A stretch of DNA of 64,000 bases from Anaeroglomus sp964630775 (GTDB lineage: Bacteria; Planctomycetota; Phycisphaerae; Sedimentisphaerales; Anaerohalosphaeraceae): contig CAZVYY010000004.1 in assembly GCA_964630775.1 (NCBI GenBank), positions 1 to 64,000 of the forward strand, read 5' to 3'. The position numbers and the translations under genes were made by a program. This document shows positions 39,029-48,322 of the stretch, in pieces. Each line of letters starts with the position of its first letter. Positions within the stretch are counted from its first letter, which is position 1. The notes beneath the pieces were generated by a model. That model saw only the letters and a list, made by a program, of their open reading frames with translations, was not told where the DNA came from and did not search any database.

Positions 39029-41194
39029 ATGAGCCGGCGAAAAGCAAGGCAGCCCGTCCAGCACCCTGAAACAACTGCACCTGGCCCGAAAGCATTTCCG
39101 CTCTGGATTGTGGAACTGGCCGCGGTCCTTCTGCTGGCAGGAATTCCATTCTGCTTAGGCAAGTACTTTGAATTCAATCAGCCTGATCCCTATGATGGGG
39201 GTGCGTATGCCTACTCGGCATGGCATATTTATCAGGGCGCCACTATCTGGGACAATGAAATCATCTCCGCTCAGCCGGCAACACTGCTGGTCAATTACAT
39301 CGGTGTGGCTTTGTTCGGCTTCAGTGAGATGGGGCCGGAAATCATACAAATGCTGCTGCAGCTTGGGGCTTTGGGTCTGCTGTTTTATACGGCTCGCAGA
39401 TGTTTCGGCAAAATCGCCGCACAGCTTTCGACGGCGGTCGCATCCATTTATCTGTCCTCCCCCTTTATCGCCAAATACGGCAACGTCAAGGAACAATACA
39501 TGATTGCCTTCATGGTCATGGCGGCCTGCTGTCTGATGCTGGCGATCCAAACCCGAAAGCACTGGCTGTGGGCGGCAGCCGGGGCGGTTATTGTCTGGCC
39601 TTTTTATTTCAAACCGACCGGTCTTTCGATTATCGCCGCGGCAGGATTTTTTATCGTACTGATCACTGTGTTCCGATATCAAAGTCTTTATCAGCTCGCT
39701 GCCAGACTTCTTCTTCTGGCGGGGGGCGCGATTGCGGGATTGTGTCCGCTGGTGGTTTTCTTGTACCAGAAATCCGCACCCAATACCGTACAGATTTTCA
39801 AAACCACACCGATTCTGCTGATTAAGCTGGCCATTGTCGCAGCGGGCGTCATTCTGGCCGGAAAAGTGATTTGGGCCGCATGGCAGAACTATCAGCTCAC
39901 TTCAAAAATTAAATTGATTCCGGCACGCTATTGGAAATCTGGTCTGGCCGCCATGTGTCTGATGTATGCCCTGTGCATACTGATGGTACTGACCCGTGCA
40001 TGGCAGTATGATGGTGCCCAGAAAATCCATGATATCTCCGGGTATCTGAAATCCACCCCTCCAATCGGCGTGCCCTATTGGGCAGTGACTCAATCGCAGT
40101 CATTCAGCCGCAAACTCTGGAAAACACTGGGCACCAACGATGTCTATCTGACCGGCAGCCGGCAATATATGGGCTTCAAGGAACAGGCTCCCATGGTACT
40201 GCGATATTATAAGGAACTGAAACTGCCGATTACGCTGGCTCTGCTGTCCGTCGGAACCGCTGCCGCACGTTTACTGCTGCGATGGCGAAAACCCCAGAGT
40301 CGCATTCCGCTGGCGCCGCAGGACTGGCTGGTGTGGCTGCTGGCGGCCTGGTGGGTACTGGATATGGCCTTCGTCTGGGTCAGCCCGCGTTCGTATGAGC
40401 AGTATTATCTGCCGTTGTGTGCCTCGGCGGCGACACTGGGCGGATACGCGGTCTGGCGCTGCATGACAAACTGGAATCCGGCGAGCAGTCTGGTTGGGAG
40501 AATACTCTGTCCGGCAGCGGGGCTGATTTTTGTCGTCATGGTCTTTCCCATTTTTACGGGGATTACCCACAGCCCGTTTTCCGGAGAACCGTACAGCATG
40601 CCCTCGCGCGGCTATGTTCAGATCTGGAATGAAACCAAGGCTCGTCGGGAAGGCCGAGCGGTACAGGCCTGGGAAACACTGGCCGACTACATCAAAGCTC
40701 ACAGCACGCCGCAGGACACGATTTATGTCTGGGGCTGGTATCCGGGGATTTATGTCCAGGCCGGGCGGCTCAGTTCGTCTCCCAAGGCATTCGAGTCGCA
40801 CATGCATATCTATACGCCCGAGGTGCTTGCAAACGAAGTGAAAGCGATTGTGAACGCCTTTGAGAAAAATCCGCCGCGGTTTATCGTGGATACCCGCAAA
40901 CGCGAATTCCCCTGGAAAGTGCCGCCGCTGGAACTCTGGCCGCAGGTTCCCAAGGAACTGGCGGGTGTCTATTCCGGATTCCTGTCCACGGAACCCCAGA
41001 CGGTACAGCGGTTTGAAACATCGTTTTCGGCCCATTTAAAACAGCAGCTTGCCGCTGTTTCGCCGGAGGAATATCTGCGGTTTGAAGCCATGAAGCCTCT
41101 GCGCGATTATGTGATGCAGAATTATAAGGTCGTCGGTGTTTACGGCAATATGCATGTTTTATTCGAGCGCAAGCCGTCGGCAGAAAAACCATGA
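39029..41194 (+). CDS. GT-C family membrane glycosyltransferase (PMT/ArnT-like)
   Basis: 721 residues from ATG 39029 (AGGA 6 bases upstream). About ten membrane helices in the first 500 residues. The first extracytoplasmic loop holds DPYDGGAYAYSAW (about 50-62), the acidic loop position of GT39/GT83 enzymes, and the C-terminal 200 residues form a periplasmic domain with DTIYVWGWYPG. Such enzymes transfer a sugar from a polyprenyl-phosphate carrier to a lipid, glycan or protein acceptor outside the membrane. The neighbouring GT2 enzyme probably makes its donor. ATGA overlap with the next gene indicates coupling. Confidence 0.82.
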   Translation: MSRRKARQPVQHPETTAPGPKAFPLWIVELAAVLLLAGIPFCLGKYFEFNQPDPYDGGAYAYSAWHIYQGATIWDNEIISAQPATLLVNYIGVALFGFSEMGPEIIQMLLQLGALGLLFYTARRCFGKIAAQLSTAVASIYLSSPFIAKYGNVKEQYMIAFMVMAACCLMLAIQTRKHWLWAAAGAVIVWPFYFKPTGLSIIAAAGFFIVLITVFRYQSLYQLAARLLLLAGGAIAGLCPLVVFLYQKSAPNTVQIFKTTPILLIKLAIVAAGVILAGKVIWAAWQNYQLTSKIKLIPARYWKSGLAAMCLMYALCILMVLTRAWQYDGAQKIHDISGYLKSTPPIGVPYWAVTQSQSFSRKLWKTLGTNDVYLTGSRQYMGFKEQAPMVLRYYKELKLPITLALLSVGTAAARLLLRWRKPQSRIPLAPQDWLVWLLAAWWVLDMAFVWVSPRSYEQYYLPLCASAATLGGYAVWRCMTNWNPASSLVGRILCPAAGLIFVVMVFPIFTGITHSPFSGEPYSMPSRGYVQIWNETKARREGRAVQAWETLADYIKAHSTPQDTIYVWGWYPGIYVQAGRLSSSPKAFESHMHIYTPEVLANEVKAIVNAFEKNPPRFIVDTRKREFPWKVPPLELWPQVPKELAGVYSGFLSTEPQTVQRFETSFSAHLKQQLAAVSPEEYLRFEAMKPLRDYVMQNYKVVGVYGNMHVLFERKPSAEKP

Positions 41195-42351
41195 AGATTT
41201 TGATGCTGAATTATGAATTTCCGCCGATTGGCGGCGGAGCAGGTCATGCCCATCGCTGTCTTCTTGGCGAATATGCGCACCGCAGCGATTTGCAGGTCGA
41301 TGTGCTGACGTGCGGCTGCCGGGCAGGTCTTGTACAGGAGGATTTTGCGGACTCAATTCGCATTTTTAAAGTCGGCATCCATAAAACAAATCCGCATTAC
41401 TGGCGCAAGCTGGAGGTCATCGCATGGCTTTTCAAGGCAAGACGTCATTACCTGCGGCTGCTGAATCAAAACCCGTATGATTTAGTTCATGCTTTTTTTG
41501 CATTCCCCACCGGCTGGCTGTGCTACAGAACGGCCGACCGTGTTCCGTATATTCTTTCGCTGCGAGGCTCTGACGTGCCCGGCTATAATGTGCGGCTGGG
41601 GCTGGATTATATCCTGCTGGCGGGGCTGTTTCGCAGGATATGGCGGAAGGCTTCATTGATTGCGGCCAACAGCACCGGACTGCGTGACCTGGCCAAACGG
41701 TTTATGCCGGAACTGGATATTGCCAATATCCCCAACGGGGTAGATATTCAACAGTATCATCCGAGGTCGAATCCTCTGCCGGGCAGGCCGGTGAATCTGC
41801 TGAGTGTGGGACGCTTAATCAGCCGCAAACGCATTGACTGGCTGATCGATGCGGTGGGACATGCCGTCAAACAGGGGCTGGATATCCGACTGAACGTTGT
41901 GGGGCAGGGCAATCTGCTCGGCCCACTGCAGCAAAAGGTCGCGGCCATGAATTTATCCGAGCGGGTGATTTTCAAGGGGCTGGTTGAACGCGAGCAGATG
42001 CCCGAGTTGTATCGGGCAAACGATATCTTTGTGATGGCCAGCGAACACGAGGGAATGAGCAATGCCATGCTGGAGGCGATTGCCTCGGGCCTGCCGGTGA
42101 TTACGACCCCCTGCGAAGGGGTGGAGGAACTGATTGGCGAAAACGGCATCCTCATAAATTATCCGAATATGGAAGGCTTTGCTGCGGCGATAAAGACCAT
42201 TACTTCGGATAAGGAGACCTATCAGGCGATGGCGAATACGGGTCGTAAGACTGCCGAAAAATTTTCCTGGTCGGCGGTGGCCGACAGGTATATCGAGCAC
42301 TACCGGCGGCTCATTCATCAACGAAATGATTCGGCCAGGGGGACACGCTGA
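41191..42351 (+). CDS. GT4 family glycosyltransferase (first)
   Basis: 386 residues with a two-Rossmann GT-B fold. N-terminal ILMLNYEFPPIGGGAG is the acceptor-side loop of GT4 enzymes; C-terminal SVGRLISRKRIDWLIDA and MASEHEGMSNAMLEAIASGLPVI (about 285-307) is the EX7E donor-binding motif with both Glu present. It uses a nucleotide-sugar in the cytoplasm to extend a surface glycan. Its start overlaps the previous stop, and the next asnB-like gene begins right after its stop. Confidence 0.92.
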   Translation: MKILMLNYEFPPIGGGAGHAHRCLLGEYAHRSDLQVDVLTCGCRAGLVQEDFADSIRIFKVGIHKTNPHYWRKLEVIAWLFKARRHYLRLLNQNPYDLVHAFFAFPTGWLCYRTADRVPYILSLRGSDVPGYNVRLGLDYILLAGLFRRIWRKASLIAANSTGLRDLAKRFMPELDIANIPNGVDIQQYHPRSNPLPGRPVNLLSVGRLISRKRIDWLIDAVGHAVKQGLDIRLNVVGQGNLLGPLQQKVAAMNLSERVIFKGLVEREQMPELYRANDIFVMASEHEGMSNAMLEAIASGLPVITTPCEGVEELIGENGILINYPNMEGFAAAIKTITSDKETYQAMANTGRKTAEKFSWSAVADRYIEHYRRLIHQRNDSARGTR

Positions 42352-44184
42352 ATGTGCGGGATCGCCGGGTTTAACTGGAATCATCCTGAGCAGATCAGGC
42401 AAATGACCGATGCCATTCGTCATCGCGGGCCTGATGATGCGGGATTTTACTGCGATGAGCGGGTCAGTCTCGGGCATCGGCGGCTGTCGATTATCGACAC
42501 GTCCCCGCGCGGCCATCAGCCCATGCAATTCGAGCATCTCCAGATTGTTTACAACGGCGAAGTCTATAATTATCTGGAATTGCGGAAGGAGCTTGAATCG
42601 GCGGGGTATCGGTTTCATTCGGGCACTGACACGGAAGTGATCCTGCTGGCGTACCATCGCTGGGGGGCGGATTGCGTCAATCGCTTTAATGGCATGTGGG
42701 CATTCTGCATTTATGATGCCCAGAAGAAAACACTGCTGCTGTCCCGCGACCGGTTTGGCGTCAAACCGCTGTATTATTATTTCGACGGGGACCGGTTTAT
42801 CTTTGCCTCGGAGCTCAAGGCCATCCGGCCGCTGGCGGGGGATTTGCAGATCGATGCGACGGCAGTGAATTATTTCTTTTATCAGAAATACATCGGCTCG
42901 GACAGGACGATTTATCAGCAGTGCTATAAACTGAAGCCGTCGGAAAATCTTGTCTTTGACCTGCAGACCCGGCAACTGCACAAGAGCACGTATTTCGATT
43001 TGCCGGCCCGGGTGGAGGCATGCCGCCAACTGGGGCTTTCAGAGCGGCTGGATACGATCAAGGGCATTCTTCCGGATGCGGTCAGCAGGAGATTGATTGC
43101 GGATGTACCGGTGGGCAGTTTTCTGTCGGGGGGAGTGGATTCGTCGGTCATCTCGGCGATTATTGCCCGGCAGCGGCAAAATTTTCAGACGTTTTCAATC
43201 GGCTTCAGGGACGAGTCGTATGATGAGGTTCCGTTTTCCAAACAAGTCGCTGAGCATATTCAGACGCAGCACCATGTGGAGTACTTAGCCATTGACGAAC
43301 CGTTTATTGAACGAGTCATCGGCTGTATGGATGAGCCGCTGGGGGATGCCTCTTTATTGCCGACGGCGCTGCTGTCGCAGATGACCCGCAAGTCGGTGAC
43401 GGTGTGTCTTTCCGGCGATGCCGGGGATGAGGTGTTCGGGGGGTATGATTCATATAAGGCCTGGCAGCTTGCACAATATATCCCGGCCGGGGCGGTGCGG
43501 CTGAGCCGGCCGCTGGTGAATCTATTGCCGCCATCGGATAAAAAGCTTCACCTGGCGTTTAAAATGCAGAAATTTGTCGAGGATTATCACGAAAATCCGG
43601 AGTGGCGACATCTGAATTGGATGGCCACATTTACCGACCGTGACCGGGCGGGACTGCTGGGGGACCGGTTTGTCAGGGCCGACGAGTTTATCCATCCTGC
43701 CGGACGCAGGGATTTGACGGGGATGCAGTTGAACGATTTTGCAGGGTATTTGCCCGAAGATATCCTGAAAAAGGTGGATTTGGCGTCGATGATGTATTCG
43801 CTGGAGGTGCGGGTGCCGTTTCTGGATTATCGGCTGGTGCCGATGGTGCTGTCGCTTCCGGATGCGTATAAAATACGGTATTTCAGGACCAAGCGGCTGC
43901 TCAAACAGATGGCGACGGAACTGTTGCCGGCGGCAATCATTCACCGCAAAAAGAGGGGCTTTACCGTCCCGATTTCCGGGTGGCTCAGGCAGTCCGGGCT
44001 GTTGCGGGAGTTTATCCAGAATCGAGCTTATTATGAGCATGGTTTTGTGCGGTATGATTATGCCTGTCAATTACTTACAGAACATTTGAATCGACAGAAA
44101 GACCACGCCCGCCGGCTGTGGCTGATTTTTGTTTTCAATACCTGGTGGTACAGGGTGCACAGCGGCAAGGGCTTGATTTATTGA
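42352..44184 (+). CDS. asnB: asparagine synthase-like glutamine amidotransferase (first)
   Basis: 610 residues. Cys2 (MCGIAGF) is the glutaminase nucleophile of class II amidotransferases, followed by RHRGPDD, YNGEVYN and GTDTEVIL. The synthetase half has the PP-loop SGGVDSSVISA (about 257-267) and a C-terminal RKKRGFTVPISGWLR. Glutamine ammonia is passed to an adenylated carboxylate. Because it sits inside a glycosyltransferase operon and is duplicated at 45355, it probably amidates a uronic acid or other sugar acid in a polysaccharide rather than making free asparagine, as known for AsnB homologues in exopolysaccharide loci; this is inference. Confidence 0.93.
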   Translation: MCGIAGFNWNHPEQIRQMTDAIRHRGPDDAGFYCDERVSLGHRRLSIIDTSPRGHQPMQFEHLQIVYNGEVYNYLELRKELESAGYRFHSGTDTEVILLAYHRWGADCVNRFNGMWAFCIYDAQKKTLLLSRDRFGVKPLYYYFDGDRFIFASELKAIRPLAGDLQIDATAVNYFFYQKYIGSDRTIYQQCYKLKPSENLVFDLQTRQLHKSTYFDLPARVEACRQLGLSERLDTIKGILPDAVSRRLIADVPVGSFLSGGVDSSVISAIIARQRQNFQTFSIGFRDESYDEVPFSKQVAEHIQTQHHVEYLAIDEPFIERVIGCMDEPLGDASLLPTALLSQMTRKSVTVCLSGDAGDEVFGGYDSYKAWQLAQYIPAGAVRLSRPLVNLLPPSDKKLHLAFKMQKFVEDYHENPEWRHLNWMATFTDRDRAGLLGDRFVRADEFIHPAGRRDLTGMQLNDFAGYLPEDILKKVDLASMMYSLEVRVPFLDYRLVPMVLSLPDAYKIRYFRTKRLLKQMATELLPAAIIHRKKRGFTVPISGWLRQSGLLREFIQNRAYYEHGFVRYDYACQLLTEHLNRQKDHARRLWLIFVFNTWWYRVHSGKGLIY

Positions 44185-44203
44185 ATATAAAATTTCAGGT
44201 TCA

Positions 44204-45331
44204 ATGAAAATAACAATAAATAAAAACAGAATTAACGTTTGCTTCGTATGCCCGAAGGCGTACCCGCTGTTGGATCCTTCCTGCCCGGCCACCTTTGGCG
44301 GTGCCGAGGTGGACTTATATCTGCTGGGAAGAGAATTGGCCAAAGACGACGGATTTGGAGTTCATTTCATTACAGCCGATTACGGTCAGCCAGCCGAACA
44401 GCATATCCAAAATATCCATGTCATCAAGAGCTTGAATGTCCATCAAAATCCACTGCTGGGGGCGTGGAAGCTCTGGCGGGCCATGAAAAAAATCGATGCG
44501 GACATGTATTTTCTTAAATCCGCTTCTCTTGGGGTAGTGCTGGCGGCGGGATTTTGCAGGTTACATCAAAAATGCTTTATTTATCGTACCGCCAGTATGC
44601 TGGAATCTAATGGACAATATATTAAAGACCGGTTCCTGATTGGGAAATCGTTTGCATGGGGACTGCGGAATGCCAGAGTTGTTTTGACACAGAATCAGAC
44701 GGACCAGACTAATTTGAAAGCGTCTCTGAATATTGATTCGATACTGATCCCGAACGGCCATCCCATGCCATTAATAGAGGAGACGAATAAAGCAACGGTA
44801 CTATGGGCCGGGCGGAGCGATGGGATTAAAGGACCTTTTCGTTTTCTTGAGTTGGCAAGCCACTTTCCCAACCAGCAATTTGTTATGATTTGCCCCCCTG
44901 CAACTATAGACCCATCCTATTCAAAGCTAAAACATTTAGCACAACAGATTTCAAACATCACATTTCTGGAACGAGTCAATTTTGATGAAATCGGAACTTA
45001 TTTTCAAAAAGCAAAAGTGCTTGTCAATACCTCCGATTCTGAAGGGTTCCCCAATACATTTGTTCAGGCGGGGGCGGCGGGGGCAGCGATTTTGTCGTTT
45101 GCGGTCAATCCGGATGAGTTTCTGACACGGTATAACTGCGGGGTGTGCTGCCGGGGAGATATGGACAAGCTGAAGGCGGGACTGGCGTTTCTGCTGGATG
45201 GGAACCGGTATATCGAAATCGGCAAAAACGGACGGAAATATGTGGAGGAAAAGCACGATATCAGTACAATTGTCGAGCAATATAAGGCAATATTTGTTCG
45301 CCTGGCCGAACAGAAACGCCGGAAACGGTAA
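44204..45331 (+). CDS. GT4 family glycosyltransferase (second)
   Basis: 375 residues, GT-B fold. It begins INVCFVCPKAYPLLDP, then TFGGAEVDLYLLGREL, and has the donor side VLWAGRSDGIKGP and NTSDSEGFPNTFVQAGAAGAAIL (about 270-292), an EX7-type loop where the second acidic residue is replaced. It is clearly paralogous to the gene at 47178 (same start, same order of motifs) and less like that at 41191. It is placed between the two asnB-like genes. It is somewhat AT-richer than its neighbours. Confidence 0.88.
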   Translation: MKITINKNRINVCFVCPKAYPLLDPSCPATFGGAEVDLYLLGRELAKDDGFGVHFITADYGQPAEQHIQNIHVIKSLNVHQNPLLGAWKLWRAMKKIDADMYFLKSASLGVVLAAGFCRLHQKCFIYRTASMLESNGQYIKDRFLIGKSFAWGLRNARVVLTQNQTDQTNLKASLNIDSILIPNGHPMPLIEETNKATVLWAGRSDGIKGPFRFLELASHFPNQQFVMICPPATIDPSYSKLKHLAQQISNITFLERVNFDEIGTYFQKAKVLVNTSDSEGFPNTFVQAGAAGAAILSFAVNPDEFLTRYNCGVCCRGDMDKLKAGLAFLLDGNRYIEIGKNGRKYVEEKHDISTIVEQYKAIFVRLAEQKRRKR

Positions 45332-45354
45332 ACTCTCAGGATAACACAGCCTTT

Positions 45355-47181
45355 ATGTGCGGGATTACGGGATTTAACTGGCAGGATGAGACACTGGTCC
45401 GGAAACTGGGCGGCCTGCTGCATCACCGCGGGCCGGAACAGGATGGATATTATGTCGGCGAGGGGATTTCGCTGGGGCATAAGCGGCTGCGCATCCTGGA
45501 CCTGAGTACACAGGCCATCCAGCCGATGTTTAATGAAGACGGCACGGTGTGTGTCGTGTTTAACGGGGAAATCTTCAATTTCGTCGAAATCCGGCGGGAA
45601 TTAGAGCAATTTGGACATCGTTTTATGTCGCACAGCGATACCGAGGTGCTGGTGCACGGGTACGAACAATGGGGTACCGAACTGCTGGGGCGGCTCAACG
45701 GTCAGTTTGCCTTCTGCATCTTTGACCGGAGACAGCAGCGGTTGTTTCTGGCACGTGACCGGATGGGCATCAAGCCGCTGTATCTGTATGCCGAAGGGGG
45801 AAAATTCCTGTTCGGCTCGGAGATGAAAGTGCTTCTGGAAGGCGGCATCCCCAAGGCCATCGATACCGAGGCGATGGCTCACTACTGGCTTTATGGCTAT
45901 ACAACCGGGCGGCAGAGCATCCTGCAGCATGTTCGCCAGCTTTTGCCGGGTCATTTTCTGGTTTATGACCTCAAGAGTCGGTCAATCCAGCGGGAAGAAG
46001 CCTATTGGCAGCTTCGATTTGAGGAGCGGCCCCTACGGAATACGCGGCATCTTCGGGAAGAACTGGTGGAACGCCTCGAACGCAGTGTAAAAATGCAGAT
46101 GATCAGCGACGTTCCGCTGGGGGCGTTTTTATCCGGCGGGGTGGACAGTTCCATCCTTGTGGCGCTGATGACCAAACATAAGCAGCAGCTCAAGACCTTC
46201 TCGGTGCGGTTTGACTACCCGGATTTTAATGAATCCCACTGGGCTGAGCTGGTAGCACGAAAATTCGGGGCAGAACATCATGAAATTCCCTTTAATGCTG
46301 ATGATGTCCGCGGTCTTATTCCGAAATTTCCAGATTATTACGACGAACCCTATGCGGATCCGTCGATGATACCAACTTACCTGGTTTGTACGGTCGCCCG
46401 GCAGCATGTGACGGTGGCTTTGTCGGGCACGGGGGGCGATGAACTGTTTGCCGGGTATCCACGCCATCGGGAATTTGGAATACTTAGGACCTTCAATCAT
46501 CTGGCCCCGCCGCTGCGGAAGATGCTGGACTGGTCGGTTGGTGCGGCGAATCGTCTTATGAAATATGATAAACTGAATAAGTGGCGTGTATTTATGCAGC
46601 AGCCGCTCAAAGACCACCAGCTCTATCCGATTCTGCTCAGTTATATGTTTCGAACAAAACAGGAAGCCAGGCAGCAGGCAGATGACTGGTTTGAGCCATT
46701 CAGGCAATGGTTTGAGTATCCATGCCGATTAAACAACGTCCTGAATATGGATATGCAGCACTATCTGCCTGATGACCTGCTGGTCAAAGAGGATCGTGCC
46801 TCCATGGCTGTCAGCCTTGAGGTTCGCGTCCCGATCCTGGACCATGAATTTGTCGAATTTGCATGCGGTCTTCCGGCCAACCTCAAGCTGTCGCTGGGGC
46901 GGTCCAAATACATCCTGAAAAAGGCGTTTGAGGGGATTCTTCCATCGGAAATTCTGTACCGTCCCAAACGCGGCTTCGGCGTCCCGCTGATTCACTATTT
47001 CCGAAAAGAACTCAAGACCTTTACGGAAGAGATAGTCTTTGATTCTTCCGGACAGGAGTTTCTGGACCGCAAGACCCTCGAACACTACTGGTATCGGCAT
47101 CAGGCGGGTTTGTCGGATTATTCCCGTATATTCTGGTCGGTCATGATGTACAAACTATGGTATAATCGGTGGATGGTATGA
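45355..47181 (+). CDS. asnB: asparagine synthase-like glutamine amidotransferase (second)
   Basis: 608 residues with Cys2 (MCGITGFNW), HHRGPEQDG, FNGEIFNFVE, SDTEVLVHGYEQWG in the glutaminase half and SGGVDSSILVA (about 259-269), GTGGDELFAGYPRH and RPKRGFGVPLIHYF in the synthetase half. All catalytic landmarks are intact. It is a diverged paralogue of the gene at 42352 rather than a recent copy. The last bases overlap the next GT4 gene by ATGA, so the pair is translationally coupled. Probable role: amide formation on a glycan building block. Confidence 0.93.
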   Translation: MCGITGFNWQDETLVRKLGGLLHHRGPEQDGYYVGEGISLGHKRLRILDLSTQAIQPMFNEDGTVCVVFNGEIFNFVEIRRELEQFGHRFMSHSDTEVLVHGYEQWGTELLGRLNGQFAFCIFDRRQQRLFLARDRMGIKPLYLYAEGGKFLFGSEMKVLLEGGIPKAIDTEAMAHYWLYGYTTGRQSILQHVRQLLPGHFLVYDLKSRSIQREEAYWQLRFEERPLRNTRHLREELVERLERSVKMQMISDVPLGAFLSGGVDSSILVALMTKHKQQLKTFSVRFDYPDFNESHWAELVARKFGAEHHEIPFNADDVRGLIPKFPDYYDEPYADPSMIPTYLVCTVARQHVTVALSGTGGDELFAGYPRHREFGILRTFNHLAPPLRKMLDWSVGAANRLMKYDKLNKWRVFMQQPLKDHQLYPILLSYMFRTKQEARQQADDWFEPFRQWFEYPCRLNNVLNMDMQHYLPDDLLVKEDRASMAVSLEVRVPILDHEFVEFACGLPANLKLSLGRSKYILKKAFEGILPSEILYRPKRGFGVPLIHYFRKELKTFTEEIVFDSSGQEFLDRKTLEHYWYRHQAGLSDYSRIFWSVMMYKLWYNRWMV

Positions 47182-48320
47182 TAGCCCAACCGGCTGCTAA
47201 AATTTCCGTTTGCTTTGTCTGTCTCAGGGCTTACCCACTCTTGAATACGAATTGCAGGGTTGGTTTCGGGGGCACTGAAGTTGTGTTATCTCTGCTTGCA
47301 ACGGAATTAGCAGCGGATCCGCGATTTAACGTCTCTATGATTGTCGGTGATTATGCCCAGCCGAACATTGAAATCCGACATAATATCCGACTTATCAAAT
47401 CGCTGGATACGACGTGTAATTATCTGCTTCAAACCGGCAAACTTTGGAAAGCCTTTAAAACGACTGATGCCGATTTTTATCTCCATTCGGCCTGTTCTTT
47501 GGTTACTCCCTTGATAGCCTTGTTTTGCAAATTGCATCATCGCCGATTTATCTACCGCACCGCGCATACCGATGAGACCGACGGGACCTATTTACGGCGT
47601 CATCCGATTCGGGGACGTCTGGTGGAATGGGCCTTTCGCAGCGCTAATCGATTAGTTGTTCAAAACAATGAAGACCAGCAGCGGCTCAAGCAGCGAGTGG
47701 GTCTGGATTCAATCGTGATACGCAACGCCTGCCGTTTGAAGGAAATACAGAATCATCCGCGGGAGATGATCCTATGGGTTGGACGCAGCGACTCTTTCAA
47801 AAGGCCGCATTTATTTGTTCAACTGGCACGACTATTTCCTCAATACACTTTTACGATGATTTGTTCCCGCGCAGACAAAGATGCAGAGTATAACACGCTG
47901 GTTCAACAGGCTCAGTCCGTGTCCAACCTGACATTCATTCCGGGCCTGCCGTTTGAACAGGCGGATGTGTATTTCGAAAAAGCCCGCTTGTTTGTCAGTA
48001 CCAGCCAAAGCGAGGGGTACCCGAATACCTTTGTTCAGGCCTGCAAAGCCGGCACGCCGATCCTGAGCCTGAATGTTAATCCGGATTCGTTTCTGGATCG
48101 ATACGATTGCGGCCGATGTGCCAACGGCAATTGGGAGCATTTTATCGATTTATTCAAAGCGCTTTTGCAGCCGGACGTTGCCGGTCAACTGGGGCAGCAT
48201 GGGCTGGACTATGTCCGCCAACACCATGATATCCGCCAGATTATTGAACAATACAAGATTCTGTTTTTGCCCGCAGGCGAAACAAACTCCCAATCCCATC
48301 AGAAAATCAGTCCGGGTTAA
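47178..48320 (+). CDS. GT4 family glycosyltransferase (third)
   Basis: 380 residues from ATG 47178, which overlaps the asnB stop; a GTG at 47169 is rejected. Begins ISVCFVCLRAYPLLNT, GFGGTEVVLSLLATEL, with ILWVGRSDSFKRPH and STSQSEGYPNTFVQACKAGTPIL (about 277-299). It is the paralogue of the 44204 gene. It is the last gene of the plus-strand cluster and ends 2 bp before the convergent GT2 gene, with no terminator between. Confidence 0.9.
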   Translation: MIAQPAAKISVCFVCLRAYPLLNTNCRVGFGGTEVVLSLLATELAADPRFNVSMIVGDYAQPNIEIRHNIRLIKSLDTTCNYLLQTGKLWKAFKTTDADFYLHSACSLVTPLIALFCKLHHRRFIYRTAHTDETDGTYLRRHPIRGRLVEWAFRSANRLVVQNNEDQQRLKQRVGLDSIVIRNACRLKEIQNHPREMILWVGRSDSFKRPHLFVQLARLFPQYTFTMICSRADKDAEYNTLVQQAQSVSNLTFIPGLPFEQADVYFEKARLFVSTSQSEGYPNTFVQACKAGTPILSLNVNPDSFLDRYDCGRCANGNWEHFIDLFKALLQPDVAGQLGQHGLDYVRQHHDIRQIIEQYKILFLPAGETNSQSHQKISPG

Positions 48321-48322
48321 TG

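Noticed and set aside
41953..43029. 358-codon minus-strand frame opposite the GT4 and asnB genes
   Set aside because: Spans the junction of two well-supported plus-strand genes and has shadow composition.
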